Positions 37,034 to 49,374 of a stretch of DNA of 64,000 nucleotides are shown here, in pieces. The DNA is taken from NCBI RefSeq assembly GCF_017562075.2, contig NC_054081.1, positions 18,589,634 to 18,653,633 of the forward strand, written 5' to 3'. Below the pieces are notes generated by a model. That model did not search any database and was not told where the DNA came from. It was given only the letters and a program-made list of their open reading frames with translations. The stretch's first letter is position 1, and each line of letters begins with the position of its first letter. The position numbers were made by a program, and so were the translations under genes. The DNA comes from Anopheles merus (lineage: Eukaryota; Arthropoda; Insecta; Diptera; Culicidae).

Positions 37034-37935
37034 CAGTGCTGCAAAATGTCAATGTCAATGTCATACAAAAATCTGACTGAAACCAAATCCTTGTCAGCGT
37101 CACCTACTTAATTGTAATAATCAGCGGTGATACTCAAAAATATTGGTGTGATTAATGAAAGCTTTGTGACATTTTTGCGACCAACGCTTGATAAGTCACT
37201 ATGTCATGACTTTTTTTACCGTGATCAGTTCTGCAAAATGTCACTAACATAGTCATGACTAATTCTGGATGAAACAAAATAATGTCAGCGTCACGAGTGC
37301 TACTGTGATGATCTGAGGTAAGACTCAAACAGTGACTGAGACCATCAAATGCTTCGTGATATTTTTTGGAACCATCTTGGTCAATCACTTGGTGGCGACA
37401 TTTTCTATCCGTAAGTGAGTATGGTTCTCGCCCTATTTGATCTGACAAACCATCAAACCTGACAGAGCGAGAAAGCATGCTAATTTTGCTGCTTGGAACC
37501 ACACGCCAAGTATATTCCAAGAACGTCGTGATTATCACCGACTAAAAATGTCGTGACCAAGTGAGTGATGAAGAGTTGCTGAGGGTGCTGAAAAAAATCA
37601 CCAAGCCACCAACTGTTTGAGTCTCACCTCTGATCATCTCAGTTGTGTACGTGAGCTGATTTGAGCTTCGTTTAAGTCTTGAGTGTTGGTGACTGAAACA
37701 GTGGCATTTGGCAGCATTGTTCCCAGCCAGAAAAATGATAATGATTTTGCTTGTGACGCCATTGAGCTCAGTTTGTCAGTCAGAGTATTGACGGTTGACT
37801 ACTCAAGCACTCGCACGTCGCGTTCGGCATATCATGACGCACTTTCATTGAGTATCAGCTATGAGCATAAAGCTACCACGGACATGTTCATTGTTTCTGT
37901 TGATCTTGTGATGCTCATGGCATTTTGCAGCACTG
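37034..37935. mobile_element. Foldback-like element with two-unit inverted arms
   Basis: The left end CAGTGCTGCAAAATG (37034-37048) is perfectly inverted at the right end (37921-37935). The same end motif recurs at 37226 (CAGTTCTGCAAAATG) and, inverted, at about 37705-37719 (GCATTTGGCAGCATTG). Each marks a unit of about 170-215 bp: two forward units (37034-37225, 37226-37412), a middle of about 130 bp, then two inverted units (to 37719 and to 37935). Shared internal landmarks include TGTCAGCGTCAC, TGATGATCTGAGGT and GACTCAAACAGT with their complements. There is no transposase. The CAGTG start would fit hAT, but the flanking octamers AACGCAAC and CCGACAAC agree poorly. Confidence 0.75.
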
Positions 37936-39716
37936 CCGACAACAGCATTAGTGTAATCCGTTACATGGGAACAAGATAGAACAAAGAGCGAATGCATATA
38001 TTGCGATTTATTACGCCCGCGTATTGGCTATTGCGAGCAAGGTCAATATTATTGCAGTGTAATCGTTAGAGTAAAACATAAAGGCAAGATTGTCTGCATC
38101 AGAAAAGCAACTCCGTTTTGTTCGTGTTGAAACGCATTTGAAATCTTTGAAGTGAAAATAATTGAAAATGATTTGAAAGCATCTTTCCATCCGTTCATGC
38201 ATCTCCGGCAACAAAGAGAGTCAGTATTATTGCGTGTTGAATGATGCTAATTTAGCAATCGTCTCCTGTCGTAACTTTTGCAAAGCGCCCCAAAACCGCC
38301 CAACGTTCGAATGCGTGTGCCTTTCCGTGTGGGCAATGCTGTCTTGATTTAGTTCGAAAACGAAGCAACAATTGAATATGTGTATGTGTGTGCCATGTCT
38401 GTGCTCTATCCTCTATCCCGTTGTGCGCGCCCTAGTGCACGGCCCTAGATGAGACAGCGCTGAGAATGCCTCCACAAACCCCAAAAGATATCGCACATGA
38501 TTTTACTGTAAATCGAAAACCTGCAATGATTACATCGCACACAGGCGCATTGCGAGAAAGAAGAGGGGGTCGACAGTCGTCCCCATTCGATGATCAGATT
38601 ACAACCATTGCATATCCGAGGGATTTGGTGAAATCAGTTTCAACGACGTCGTCCACCCTGCCTCCCCTGCAAGTACGGATCCTGAAATCAAATTATAGTT
38701 TCCGAACGCGCGCGGCCCTGCACAAGAAGAAAATCCTGTGCAGCTTCCGAAGAAGAAGGTAGCGTTGGAGAGGTAACGTAGTGGTGGCGGTGTGGCATAT
38801 CCTGTAAATTGCACCAATTATACTGTCCCCCTCCCCCCCCCCCCCTGCCCGTCCTCACTCCGACGCGCAGGGAATATCCTTCCATTTCCAATATGCAGTT
38901 TCGCAATCAAATCAAATGTCCCGTTCTCTTCGATCAAGCCCCGGCGCACAAAACACTGTGAGCGTAATCTAATTTTACTCCATCATCATTACTGGCTCGT
39001 CATTGCTCCGTGCTCCACAACGCAACTCTCTTCGCATTTGCGCCACGAAGAAAGAACCGGCAGTGTGTGTGTGTGAGCATGTCATCGTAAAAGTGCATTC
39101 GATACGGAAAGCAAGTCCGAATATTTCCTACATGTGTGCAAAGCGGCACATCGTGTGGCGCTCGCTGACTGACGTGTGATGATGCACCGGTTTGTGCATT
39201 GGCAGGTTTTATCAATTTTCATCAATCTTTATGCTAGTGCATCGCACAGAAAACACTGATGAAATGCATCCACATAAGAGGGTGGGCGGTGTATCATCAT
39301 TGCTGGAAAATGATACCACAGGGAGACGCATCCGCCTAGTCAGTCGTCCGGTCGCTCTCTGCAAACGCTGCGTGTGGACAGGCTTAAATGCATGCAACCG
39401 TGTAGAACAAATTCTCCCGAGTGCAATTACTGGAAAGAGCATTCAAATGCGAGCAGCCTGGGATGTGCGCATACGATGGGGGTCCACTGTGTGGTCGATC
39501 AGGAGAGGGGGGTTTCAGTCCAAGTTTGGCGAAAGAATGACCGGGCGAAGAGGTTCCAGGTTGCCACAGCAACAACCAAATAGCCTTTTCTGAAACGACG
39601 CGGATGAAAATTCATCTTTTAATCGCTTGTCTAGCAGTTACGGTGTAAGCTTCCGGACGGACGTATATAGATTGCAGATATCTTCCTGCGTCATCAACCG
39701 ACCGTACGGCCATGGC

Positions 39717-39739
39717 GATGATGATGATGATGATGATGG
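39717..39739 (+). repeat. (GAT)n trinucleotide run
   Basis: About seven to eight GAT units following CCATGGC; no coding frame around it is supported. Confidence 0.85.
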
Positions 39740-42700
39740 ATCGCACCGGCAATTAATCATCCGGAAACACCGAGAGATCTGTGCAAAACTTGGCCGTTCC
39801 ATTCCATGCCATGTAAGACCGCTCCGCTCTCCTTGCTTGGTGAAGTCAATCGAGGTCGTTAGAGCGGACACAAAAGCGCACGTGGAAACGCTATCGCTTG
39901 ACAAAAAGTGTTTGACCAATCCATTATATTTATTGCACGCTCTAAATCCAACCAGAGAAGAGCGCTTGTCAGCTTCGCAGAAAGGTGCTGTGTCAGCAAA
40001 ACTGCGCATCGGGAAGAGAACTCGACTTCCAGTTCCGCTTTCAACACGTCCTGCTTGCTTACCTGCGAGTCGTCCCGGATAGGATCACTTCAAAATTATC
40101 TGCTGAAAAACTGACACGTGTCCAAGGTTAGCGTATCAAATGCTGTACATTTCTCTATGATCGTTTTATCACACCTTTCTTAATTTTTAGGACGGTTTAT
40201 AAACGTCTAACCCTTGTGTGTGCTGTTGAGGAAAAGTGTATTAGCCATATAGCCGTTTTGACCTGCCGAGAGAAAAGCATGGTTAAGGTGCTCTAAACTA
40301 CCCGGGATGTCCATTCTTGGTATTTCCACCGGTGCTTATCTTGTATATCAACTTATGGAGCCTTCAAAAACAAACTAAAACTTACCTACATACACATATA
40401 CACACACACACACACACGGTTCTGGATCCTTTTCTCCGGTGTGTGGCGCAGTCTATTGGTTAAGACCACGTTCGTTCTCCGAATGCTGTGACAGCCCACC
40501 TACCAGAGTGCGTTGCTTGCGGGGCAAATAGAGCGCCGAACGACTAAGAGCCTACTGCTGCTGAAATCAAAACAATAATCTCCGATAAGTGCGTCTAATT
40601 TGGTTGGTAATTGAGTCCACTTCAAATGCGGCATGATATTGATGACGATTATTGTTTCTCCGCCATTCACTAACCTGTTTGTGAAAGCATTTATGTAGAA
40701 GTTGTTTTTTTTTCGAGAATGAAGTGTACTATCAATATTTACACGTTCAATTTTTGAAAGGATACTATTCTCTATTTTTTTTAAAGTCATCATTTTGCTT
40801 TGCTAAAAGTATGCCTAACCCCTTGCTTTTGCTGTTTGCATAACTGTTTCTTTTACCCTAAGGGGTTAGGAGTAATGTTTTTTTGTGTGTATTATCATCT
40901 ACATCCACTTCTTTTCTTTGTACCGTTGAACGCACAAACATAAAAAGAAAGATTGATCGATTGTATTGAAGAAAAAAGTCCCAATTTTTACTAGCAGGGA
41001 AAATCGCACGCACTCCTACTCACGTTGGTTGAAATATGATGACGCGCTCTCCGTACGTATATATGTTTTTAATGTATATATTTAGCGAACGTGTTTTCCG
41101 GAACGATAGTAATGGTAGATTAGGGGAAGGGACGGGGCTCGTGTTCGCGACGTGCGTCCGGTAATTTAATTTGCCAAACATCAACCCGGAGAAGAAAAAG
41201 ACCAAGACAAATCGTCAAATCTTCCAGCGACCGACCAGTGTTTGACTTTGACTGCCGTCTGTGCTGTGCTCGGTTTGGGGGTTAAAAAATGATACCCATC
41301 GGTAGAATTTGGCATTTGCCGGTGCAGAAAGCGCCCGACAGCAATCGAAACTAATACGGCACGGCACAACAAAGCCTTAACCCCCATCCACAACAATCCC
41401 TTGCTTCGGTTCGGTGTGGTCGGGGGGTGGGTGTACGATTTGGAGAAATTGCAGTGCAAACATAATTTATTTCTATTTATCTACCGAACGCGCGTGCAAT
41501 GATCGGTTTGCGGGCTCACCTTCACTTTTATTCCTGCCGCTGTTGCTTCTCTTGCTGTGGAAAGCGTCGAACACAGTGGCGCGAAATGCCCGTAAAAAAC
41601 AGAACGAAACGTATTGTAAGTCAACAAAGAAAATCGATCCGAGGAGCGGAGGAGCGAACAAAAAAAAATGCTTCACTGCGTGTCATGGAGAAGAGTGGGT
41701 GAAGTACTTTCCACTGGTTTTTCCTCTGGTAGGCGCGGCCTCCTCGACTCGCCGCGTTGGCAGCGTGCCGGGTGCGCGGTAGGGAATAAAAAAATGATAA
41801 TAAATGAATAGATATATTAACAGGTTGGCCCCCGAGATAGCAACGCTGGTGGTAGAAAATAAAACACAATTCATAATCATAAAATATCGCACCGCGCGCG
41901 GCGAGATACGGTTGGCAAGGAGGATTGGGATGGGGGTGACTGGTTCGATCATCGGGACAGGAGACATGAAAATGCGCTTTATCATCGAAATTGGCCGTAA
42001 TTTTTCAAAACTTGAATACAAATGTGTAAGTGCGTGCCGGTGGGGGAGATATGAAAACCCTGTGGTGGGGTGAGAGTTGGGTAGGTGAGGGGGGATAAAG
42101 AAGAAATGGTGTTAAAATCAATTGGGACGTAAGTATGCACGGCGGACGTGTACAAATGGTGCTGAAGAATTTAATAGAAATACACTATAAAGAGTGCAAG
42201 AGCATGCTCAATTTTTTATTGATATTTTACTGCTGGATAATGTTGAGTAGCAAACCAGAAACTGTTTCATATGAACACCTCTTAATTTCATTTCGCCGTT
42301 TTTTTAGTCTTGCCATTAAACCAAAGCTGAGAGGGAAATTTGTTTTGATATTTGTTATGACAATTGCGTATCTTTTACTAATACAAGTCGTTTTGTTTTG
42401 TTTTCCCATTTCAGGAGTGTAGATTCAAAGCATCTCCCCGTCGTGTCCCCCGGAGGGGAATTTGCCCCTGGAGGAGGTGGGACACAGCATTTGAGTTTTA
42501 ATTGATACCAAAAAGAGGAAAAACTGCTGGATGGATGAAATTATCGCAACTATCTGCGCAGTAGCACTCAGGTGGTGTCTTCGGTTACTTACTAAAACCA
42601 TGAAGTCGTCCGTCATCGTTAAAGTCATCGATTGGGTATGATTAATGTAAAGCAGATCATCATTAGAGGACTTGGAGACAGAGAAAGTGGAAGGCATTTG

Positions 42701-45700
42701 TGGCACAATTGTGCGCAGCCAGTTACGGGTAATAATCAATCTGGAAATTAATTGATATTTGTTTAGAGGGAGGGATAGCAAGATATGATGTAACAAGCTG
42801 GTGTTACGCTATGCATTATCCCCTGAAGGAGAGAGAAAGAGAGAGTGAGATGGTCAGAGCAGCAGATATATAGATATTGATTGAAATACTCATCCATAGC
42901 ACAAATGGGTTTATCGATTAGTGGCGGCGGCGGAGTTTAGAGCGATAAGACAGTGGAAAGCCTATTAGGCATTGTTGTCTAGAAAGTTTCCCCAATGTCA
43001 GATTTGATTTTCGTATGGATGTGTGCGGTAGGTCATGGTTTGGTCCTATAGTTTTATAGGTCAATTTTCGAAAAAAGTTACTGCCCGGTGCTGCTTTCTC
43101 CAGACCTGTTTTATGACTTTGGCAGAAATCGTTTGAAAATCAAATTCAAATAATTCGCTCGTCGAACGGGAATTTATTGCTTCCTTTTTTTCTTGGCCTG
43201 TGCACATCACATTCCGAAGTGGACACGTCTCGAGACATTAAAACTTGGTCTAAATCCGCCTGCATTTTCATGTCGTAAAACTGCTCAAGAAACCTTCGCC
43301 AACCCACAGATTTGTGGTCGGGGGTAGGATTAGCAAGCGGAAATCGCGTTAACGTTTATGACAAACCGAAATGTAATTGCGTTTATGGGGCTGTATGGGT
43401 TTCAAAGTTTAGCCATAAAAGCAGTTCTAGCAAGCGTTAGACGTTAGTGATCGTCATTCGATTTGGGTTGGCCGTTCGAACATCTCGTTAGTTATGAAAT
43501 TGATTTGTGAGTTTTGTTCAAAATCAATACTCCTGGTGGGTACGGCTAAAAATTTGATTCGACTGATGGACCATTCGGTCGCCTCACAGGCGGCAACCTC
43601 AAGGACACATTCCACTTTTGCGACAAGGCTGCCATTTTGGTTTATAACCTAACCTCTGTCTAATATTTCGTACAAATCGTACAAATCGTTCCTTTCAGTT
43701 GGATGATAATTCAGCTCTCCTAATGGGCCTTCCTGGGTCTTCTGCCCTGCACAAGATATTTTTGCTACCGCCACTGTTCCGTTCGTGTCCGTTTAATTGA
43801 AATTTATTTGCCTCATTTGCAGTTCGCTTTACCCCTTTTTTACCCGTGGCGTACACTTTACAGACCTAAAAACGCGGCATCAACCAAAACCGGGGAAAAC
43901 GTATCTCAAAATGTGTAGTATGCGATCTGTCACCGTTAGGGATTCGCTTTTTTTTTCGTCCTTTTGGTTTATGGTCGTCGTCTCTAAAACATGCTGAGAG
44001 AAAAAGGAAAACGGATCGTGTAGCTAAACAGTGCGGCAATTAAAAATAATTTGTTCCTTCGCTTCCCCTTTACACGCAACCCCCCCAAGGTGTGGCGCAA
44101 GGGTGGTGGCGCACCACGAGGTGGGAAATAAATTTCTCGTTCAAGCCAAAAGGAGCAAAAGAATTCCTTCCGTTGTGACGGGGTTTTTTTCCACCTCTAT
44201 CTCGGGCTCACGTTCCGGACGTTTGTGGTCCAGGGGCTGCTGCTGCTGCTGCTGGCGATCTCCGAGCCACCACCAAACCGCGGTTGACGCGCGGTTTGGT
44301 CCCTTGAAAGCTGCGACTCAATTATTTGCCCTTCTACTGGCCTGCAGGACCAGTGGTTAACATGTTCATTAGTGTGTGCCACTACCGCCGGTGTATGTGT
44401 GTGTGTCCTTCTTCTTCGTTTCGGGTGTCGCGTTGCTAGGCCGTGCAATAAATTAAACAATGCAAATGAGATCGTCCCGATGTGCTTTGGTGTTGTGTTG
44501 TGGCCGGTACTTTATTACTGTAGCCCCGGGGAAGGAAATTGTGGTGTTTGATTGTTTCTTTGAGCCTATGAAAGGGTTTAGAGGAAATCTGCTCGGATAT
44601 ACTAAAAAAACTATAATGTGCGGGCACAAGATTGACGCATTTTCGTCTGCGCTGGTAATATCCCATTACAAGAAGCGTTTTAGATTTATTATGATTTGAT
44701 GACCGCGTTTTATCCTAATTCGGTTGATAATGGTATCCATTTTAGACATTCATATTGAAGCGGAACACTAACTGCCGGGAACTCAAAGGAAGCACAGCAT
44801 TATTTGACGAGCAACGGCTTTGACGTATATTGCACATTTTGACCTCATCTTCAAGACTTAACATATGCTCGTAAAAAACGCTTAGAACATGCCATGGCAA
44901 ACTTGGCAATACTAGCTAAACCTACCCGTCTTTCTGTCGTGGAGAGCCTGAGCAAGCGCCGGGTTTTGGCAGGTTTTGATTTTATTAAAACAATTCTCTC
45001 CTTCTACACCAGCGGACGCAAATTCATGGTGTGCGTCGCCAAAGTGGGAAAATGAAGAATCAATTACGACACCCATAGCCCCGACCCATGGGCGCTCTTC
45101 GAAAGCTGCTCCCCATTTATGAATGGAGTGTGAAATGCGAGGTGAAATTATTGCACGAAAGAAGAAAAAAAACATGCACTGCATTGTGTTTCATTGGTTT
45201 CTTTTTTCTCCTAGAGCAAAACGAGAGATGAGAAGTTTGAATGCGTATTATTACGATCCTGCTCTTTTAAGGGATTATTATTATTATTATTTCCTTTCCT
45301 TCGCTTTGCTTTACACAAATACCTTCTTGCCGCTTGCTTCGAACCCTTGAGGGTGTGATGGGCAAAACTTTTTTTTTATTTTAACCGTTGGCGTTTCTAG
45401 AATCTTATTATATTTTAGGTCGAATGAGTGAGTATGGTTGACCCCCTCTGCCTCATTGTACATCCAAGAGTTATCAGTATCTTTCGCGAAAAATGAAAAA
45501 AAAAACACCTTGTACGATTGAATCAATTCCACGCAAGAGGAATTCACATCACCCACCCACCCACCCAACGGCTACGCATCCAGCGAGAAAGCGCAATGCG
45601 AGAAGAACGAATTCCCTCCCTTCACCCCGAGCACAATTGAAAAATTATGCAAAACAGCATCAATAAATTACGAAATTATTGGATCGCGAAGAGCGCGCCG

Positions 45701-45737
45701 CGGCCAAAGTTGGGAGGGAAATACGCTTCCGACATGT

Positions 45738-45770
45738 ACTATTACTACTACTACTACTACTACTACTACT
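45738..45770 (+). repeat. (TAC)n trinucleotide repeat
   Basis: A run of TAC/ACT units (TACTATTACTACTAC and onward), about 33 bp with one interruption. The poly-tyrosine or poly-leucine frames it creates are artefacts. Confidence 0.9.
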
Positions 45771-46602
45771 GCTTCTATTTCTTTCCTGCTTTTTCCTACT
45801 TCCGGGGCAGTGGGGTGCTACGTGCCAGCCGCATTTGCTTAGCGGGGGTTTTTATTCTTCCACGCTTCTTCCTCTGTGCAGCCCCGTTCGGATGAATCTT
45901 CACTCTTTGCGCTCAAGTTTGGCGACAAAATTTGTGACTTCCTCTGTGTTGACGTTTTGCTTTGAGATGGTGTACACAGTAATGTAAAAAAGAATGCTGG
46001 AATCTTTCTACCGCGGACAGAGCTTTTCCGCATTTTGAATAAAATCGGCTATTTTATTTTTCATTCGGTTCTCCGTGCTTTGTTCAGTGCATTAACCTGT
46101 CGACCGATGTATTTTGTAATGTTGCATTCATCCTCAAGTAATGCAGTTTTTGTTGGTATCAAATTTATGTCGATAGTTTTATGACGACGTGTCTCCGGCA
46201 ACGATGAACTCTCTGTGTGTCGCTTCGTTTTGCACCGATTGTGCTCAGCATTATGCGACAAGGTGGCACTTTGTGTAGTGGAGAGAGAACACGGTGTGAG
46301 CCATGTACTTATTACTCCAACTGCCAACTGGTTGGGTGAACCTCTTCGTTTTTAACAACACACACACCCACCTCTTCTCCGCTGGCAATTGTAGGTGGTC
46401 GACTTAACGACTTCTCATCCCCGCCTGTGTGAGTTCGATCAACCTGCGGTGAAAGCCGTAAAACCCATAATCCGCATTCCCATCCAAACCAAGGGGGCTG
46501 GGCTGTATCTTTCCGGAACGAGCTGAGAGTTGGCAGCGCAGTGGCAAAACCCTTTCGTGCAAAATCATGATTTGATTTATTTTATTACTACTTACCCGAG
46601 GG

Positions 46603-46635
46603 CTACTGCTGCTGCTGCTGCTGCTGCTACTGCTG
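46603..46635 (+). repeat. (CTG)n trinucleotide repeat
   Basis: Seven consecutive CTG units flanked by CTA CTG variants. CTG repeats can form hairpins and be length-variable; no coding frame is supported around it. Confidence 0.9.
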
Positions 46636-47359
46636 TGTTTTGTGTCCGCACGCTTCACTGCCTGTACAGGTCGCTGGGGGGCACTGGGCAGAGTAGTAGC
46701 TAACTCCAGGGTAACCTTTTAATCCGACTATTCATTACCCATCCCCCACCAGTTGGTCGGTTTTGGCTGTTCTGGCCTGGCCCCGTCGCCCCTACCGCGT
46801 GGCGCGGTGTGTAGCACATCAGTTTTGTGTGCCAATTGCCTGGACACAACACACTGGCCTCTCGCCGCTGCGTGCTCTGATGCAAAACGGAGAACAACCA
46901 GCCCTGCCGATGCTCCTAGGGGCCCCACGCTTGTATGTGTGTGTGTGTGGATGTGCGGACAAAGTTTTTAATTGCAAAATGCTATTTTATTTATGGTGAA
47001 ACCTTCTAGACGCGCCACACACATCCGGTGGGTTGTACGTCGCTCGGTGAGTTGATCTCGGTTGACATATTGCTTCTGTGCGCGATACATTTTGCGAACG
47101 GGAGGGAAAGGAAGCACAAGCCAAATGGTGGTTGGCTGCGATGTGTCTCTTTCTATATTACTACTTTCCACTACAATATCGCAACCTTTTGGCTGCCGAT
47201 GTAGGAAGCTAACTGGATTTAAAGTTGCTGTGTGTGATGCTGGTGCTGGGGCCGGTGGGTATCATTTAGCAAGGCACGAAGGAAGGTAGAGGGGATGGGG
47301 GTTTGATGGTAAGGCGCACACACTGTACGGATCGTTGGAATCTTCGAAAAATTCTGCCA

Positions 47360-47381
47360 CCCTCCCCCCTCCCCCCTCCCC
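47360..47381 (-). other. G-quadruplex motif
   Basis: The plus strand has four C-runs (3, 6, 6 and 4 C) each separated by a single T, so the minus strand carries four G-runs with one-base loops. One-base loops give very stable parallel quadruplexes, so this is a strong structural candidate. Confidence 0.8.
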
Positions 47382-48000
47382 TCATCAAGCGACCCACAGC
47401 TTTGGTTTGGTGAGTAAGTGAGCTTCGTGCTTATGCAAATGTCCCTCTCGCTAGTACGGTAGAATCGGGTGGAGATGGACGGGAACTGCGTGACAATATG
47501 TGTCCCTGGAGCAGCCGCTGTGCCCGTTGTGTGTGTGTGTGTGCGCGTGTCAGCGCGGTCTACGGATTGGCATAATTTATGGGCATTCGAATACAATCGG
47601 AAGTGTTGGCGTGGCAGTAGTAAGAGAGCTCGGCAGGAGATGAGCTCTTCCGTTGCAATGATTCATATCGGTGGGAGCGGAGGGAGGGAGTTGGGCGTTA
47701 TGTTGTTGCAAACTGTACCCTTCCACAATATGCTCTGTAGAAGTCACCCGCGCCAGGACACGAAATTGAACCATCTTTTCGTGGATATTGCTTGCGCGTC
47801 GGTTGGCGTACTCGAAAGCGATGTGGTAAGATAATCACAGACACACATATTCGACCTTTAAAATTGTTTGCAGATCACCACCAGCACCACCACCATTACT
47901 GCCGTTGCAGGGGATTTTGTTTGGAAAATTAGCAAACCAACGGGATGGAAAGATAATGTCACTTTTAATTCTCGGCTCATTTAGAATTTCGTAGCCTTCT

Positions 48001-48081
48001 CTCTATCTCTCTCTCTTCCTATCCCTTTATTTCTCTCCTACCATATATATCTTCCTCTTCCTCTAACTCTCTCTTATTAGC

Positions 48082-48132
<51 letters not shown>

Positions 48133-48249
48133 TTCTCTCTCTCTCTCCCTTTCTCTCTCTCTCCCTTTCTCTCTTTCTCTTCATCTCTCTTTCTTTCTTT
48201 CTCTCTCTATCTCTCCATCTCTCTCTCTCTCTCTTTCTCTCTCTCTCGC
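48001..48249. repeat. (CT)n-rich pyrimidine tract, ~250 bp
   Basis: Almost pure pyrimidine on the plus strand, mainly CT dinucleotides with CCTTTCTCT variants; the densest part is 48081-48247. The minus strand is GA repeat, a potential GAGA-factor binding platform and a triplex (H-DNA) former. Confidence 0.95.
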
Positions 48250-49327
48250 TTATAATAACTTTCATTCGGTCGGTGCTTAGCATATTCCGAAAGGGTCACA
48301 TCCTGTAATATCTTGTCACTGGATCAACTTGAGGATTACGTTACACGCTTCGCATTACGAAATACGAGGTACGAGATAGAACGGTGGATCTGATAGCCCA
48401 AATAAAGAAATATTATGCTTAGGAAGCTACTCCAAAGAAGAAGATGACAACACACACACCCTCTTGCTCGTTGTCATGTTCCTTGCCCTGAACACGTCAC
48501 CAGTTGCGTAATCATGTCAATTCTCTCGATTTATTGCTCGAGAATGGGAAAAAAATCCGTTGCGGGGTCGTTGTTGGTGGAAGTGGTAGAAAAGCGAACA
48601 CAAGAGTATACAAAGCAGAAGAGGAAAAAAATAACATACACAATTCGATTTCTTTTCAATTCCGGCCCTTTTTTCGGCTGCGTACGCACGGAAAAGCGTG
48701 AGGCCAAAAATGTGCTCTAATAAGCATATTTTTATTCAAAATTTTCATCAGACTGTGAGATGTATTCAAATTATATGAAATATGGCGTTGGCGGTGATGT
48801 TGCCTCTCCTCCACCACAATTCAACGGTGCTCTTGTGTGTCTTGTGAGCAAGGGAGGTTTGCTTAAAAAAATCCTTTGTCGCCTGCTTCGCCCTCTGAGC
48901 AAACTGTTGATGCGCGCGAATAGCAGCAGAGCCGCGCACTGTAGAGATTTTGGAATTTCCGCCCGTTCCCATGCATCGGTGCCGTTACTGAATTTTACGG
49001 AGAGAAGCAAAAAAAAAAAATCGCGACAAACTCGCACGCTTTTTTCTGTCCCACCCTTTCCGCCATGAGTCGTACGCAGCGAGCATAAAAGAGGAGCGTT
49101 GTCATATTAATTTTCCACTCTGCACCTTATTTGTGCGGTGGTGGTGGGTGGTGATGGGGTCGTTGTATTTGGGGGAGGAAGCAACGGAGTAACGGATGAT
49201 AGCGTGCTACGCCTTTTGTGGTGTAGAAAGATGGCAAATAAAACGCCGCATTACAGCACACAGATACACAATTTGAGCCAGAAGTTTCGGCGGTTTGCTC
49301 TACAGGACGAAGAAGTTTTGTCTCTTT

Positions 49328-49332
<5 letters not shown>

Positions 49333-49370
<38 letters not shown>
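49333..49370 (+). repeat. (GT)19 microsatellite
   Basis: Uninterrupted GT for 38 bp after a CT-rich lead. Confidence 0.97.

Positions 49371-49374
<4 letters not shown>

Noticed and set aside
40441..40500. tRNA-like A box (TGGCGCAGTCTATTGG) suggesting a tRNA or another SINE
   Set aside because: No good B box at the right distance and the D-arm does not pair; too weak to call.
48077..48283. Arg-Glu repeat peptide on the minus strand
   Set aside because: Translation of the CT/GA microsatellite.
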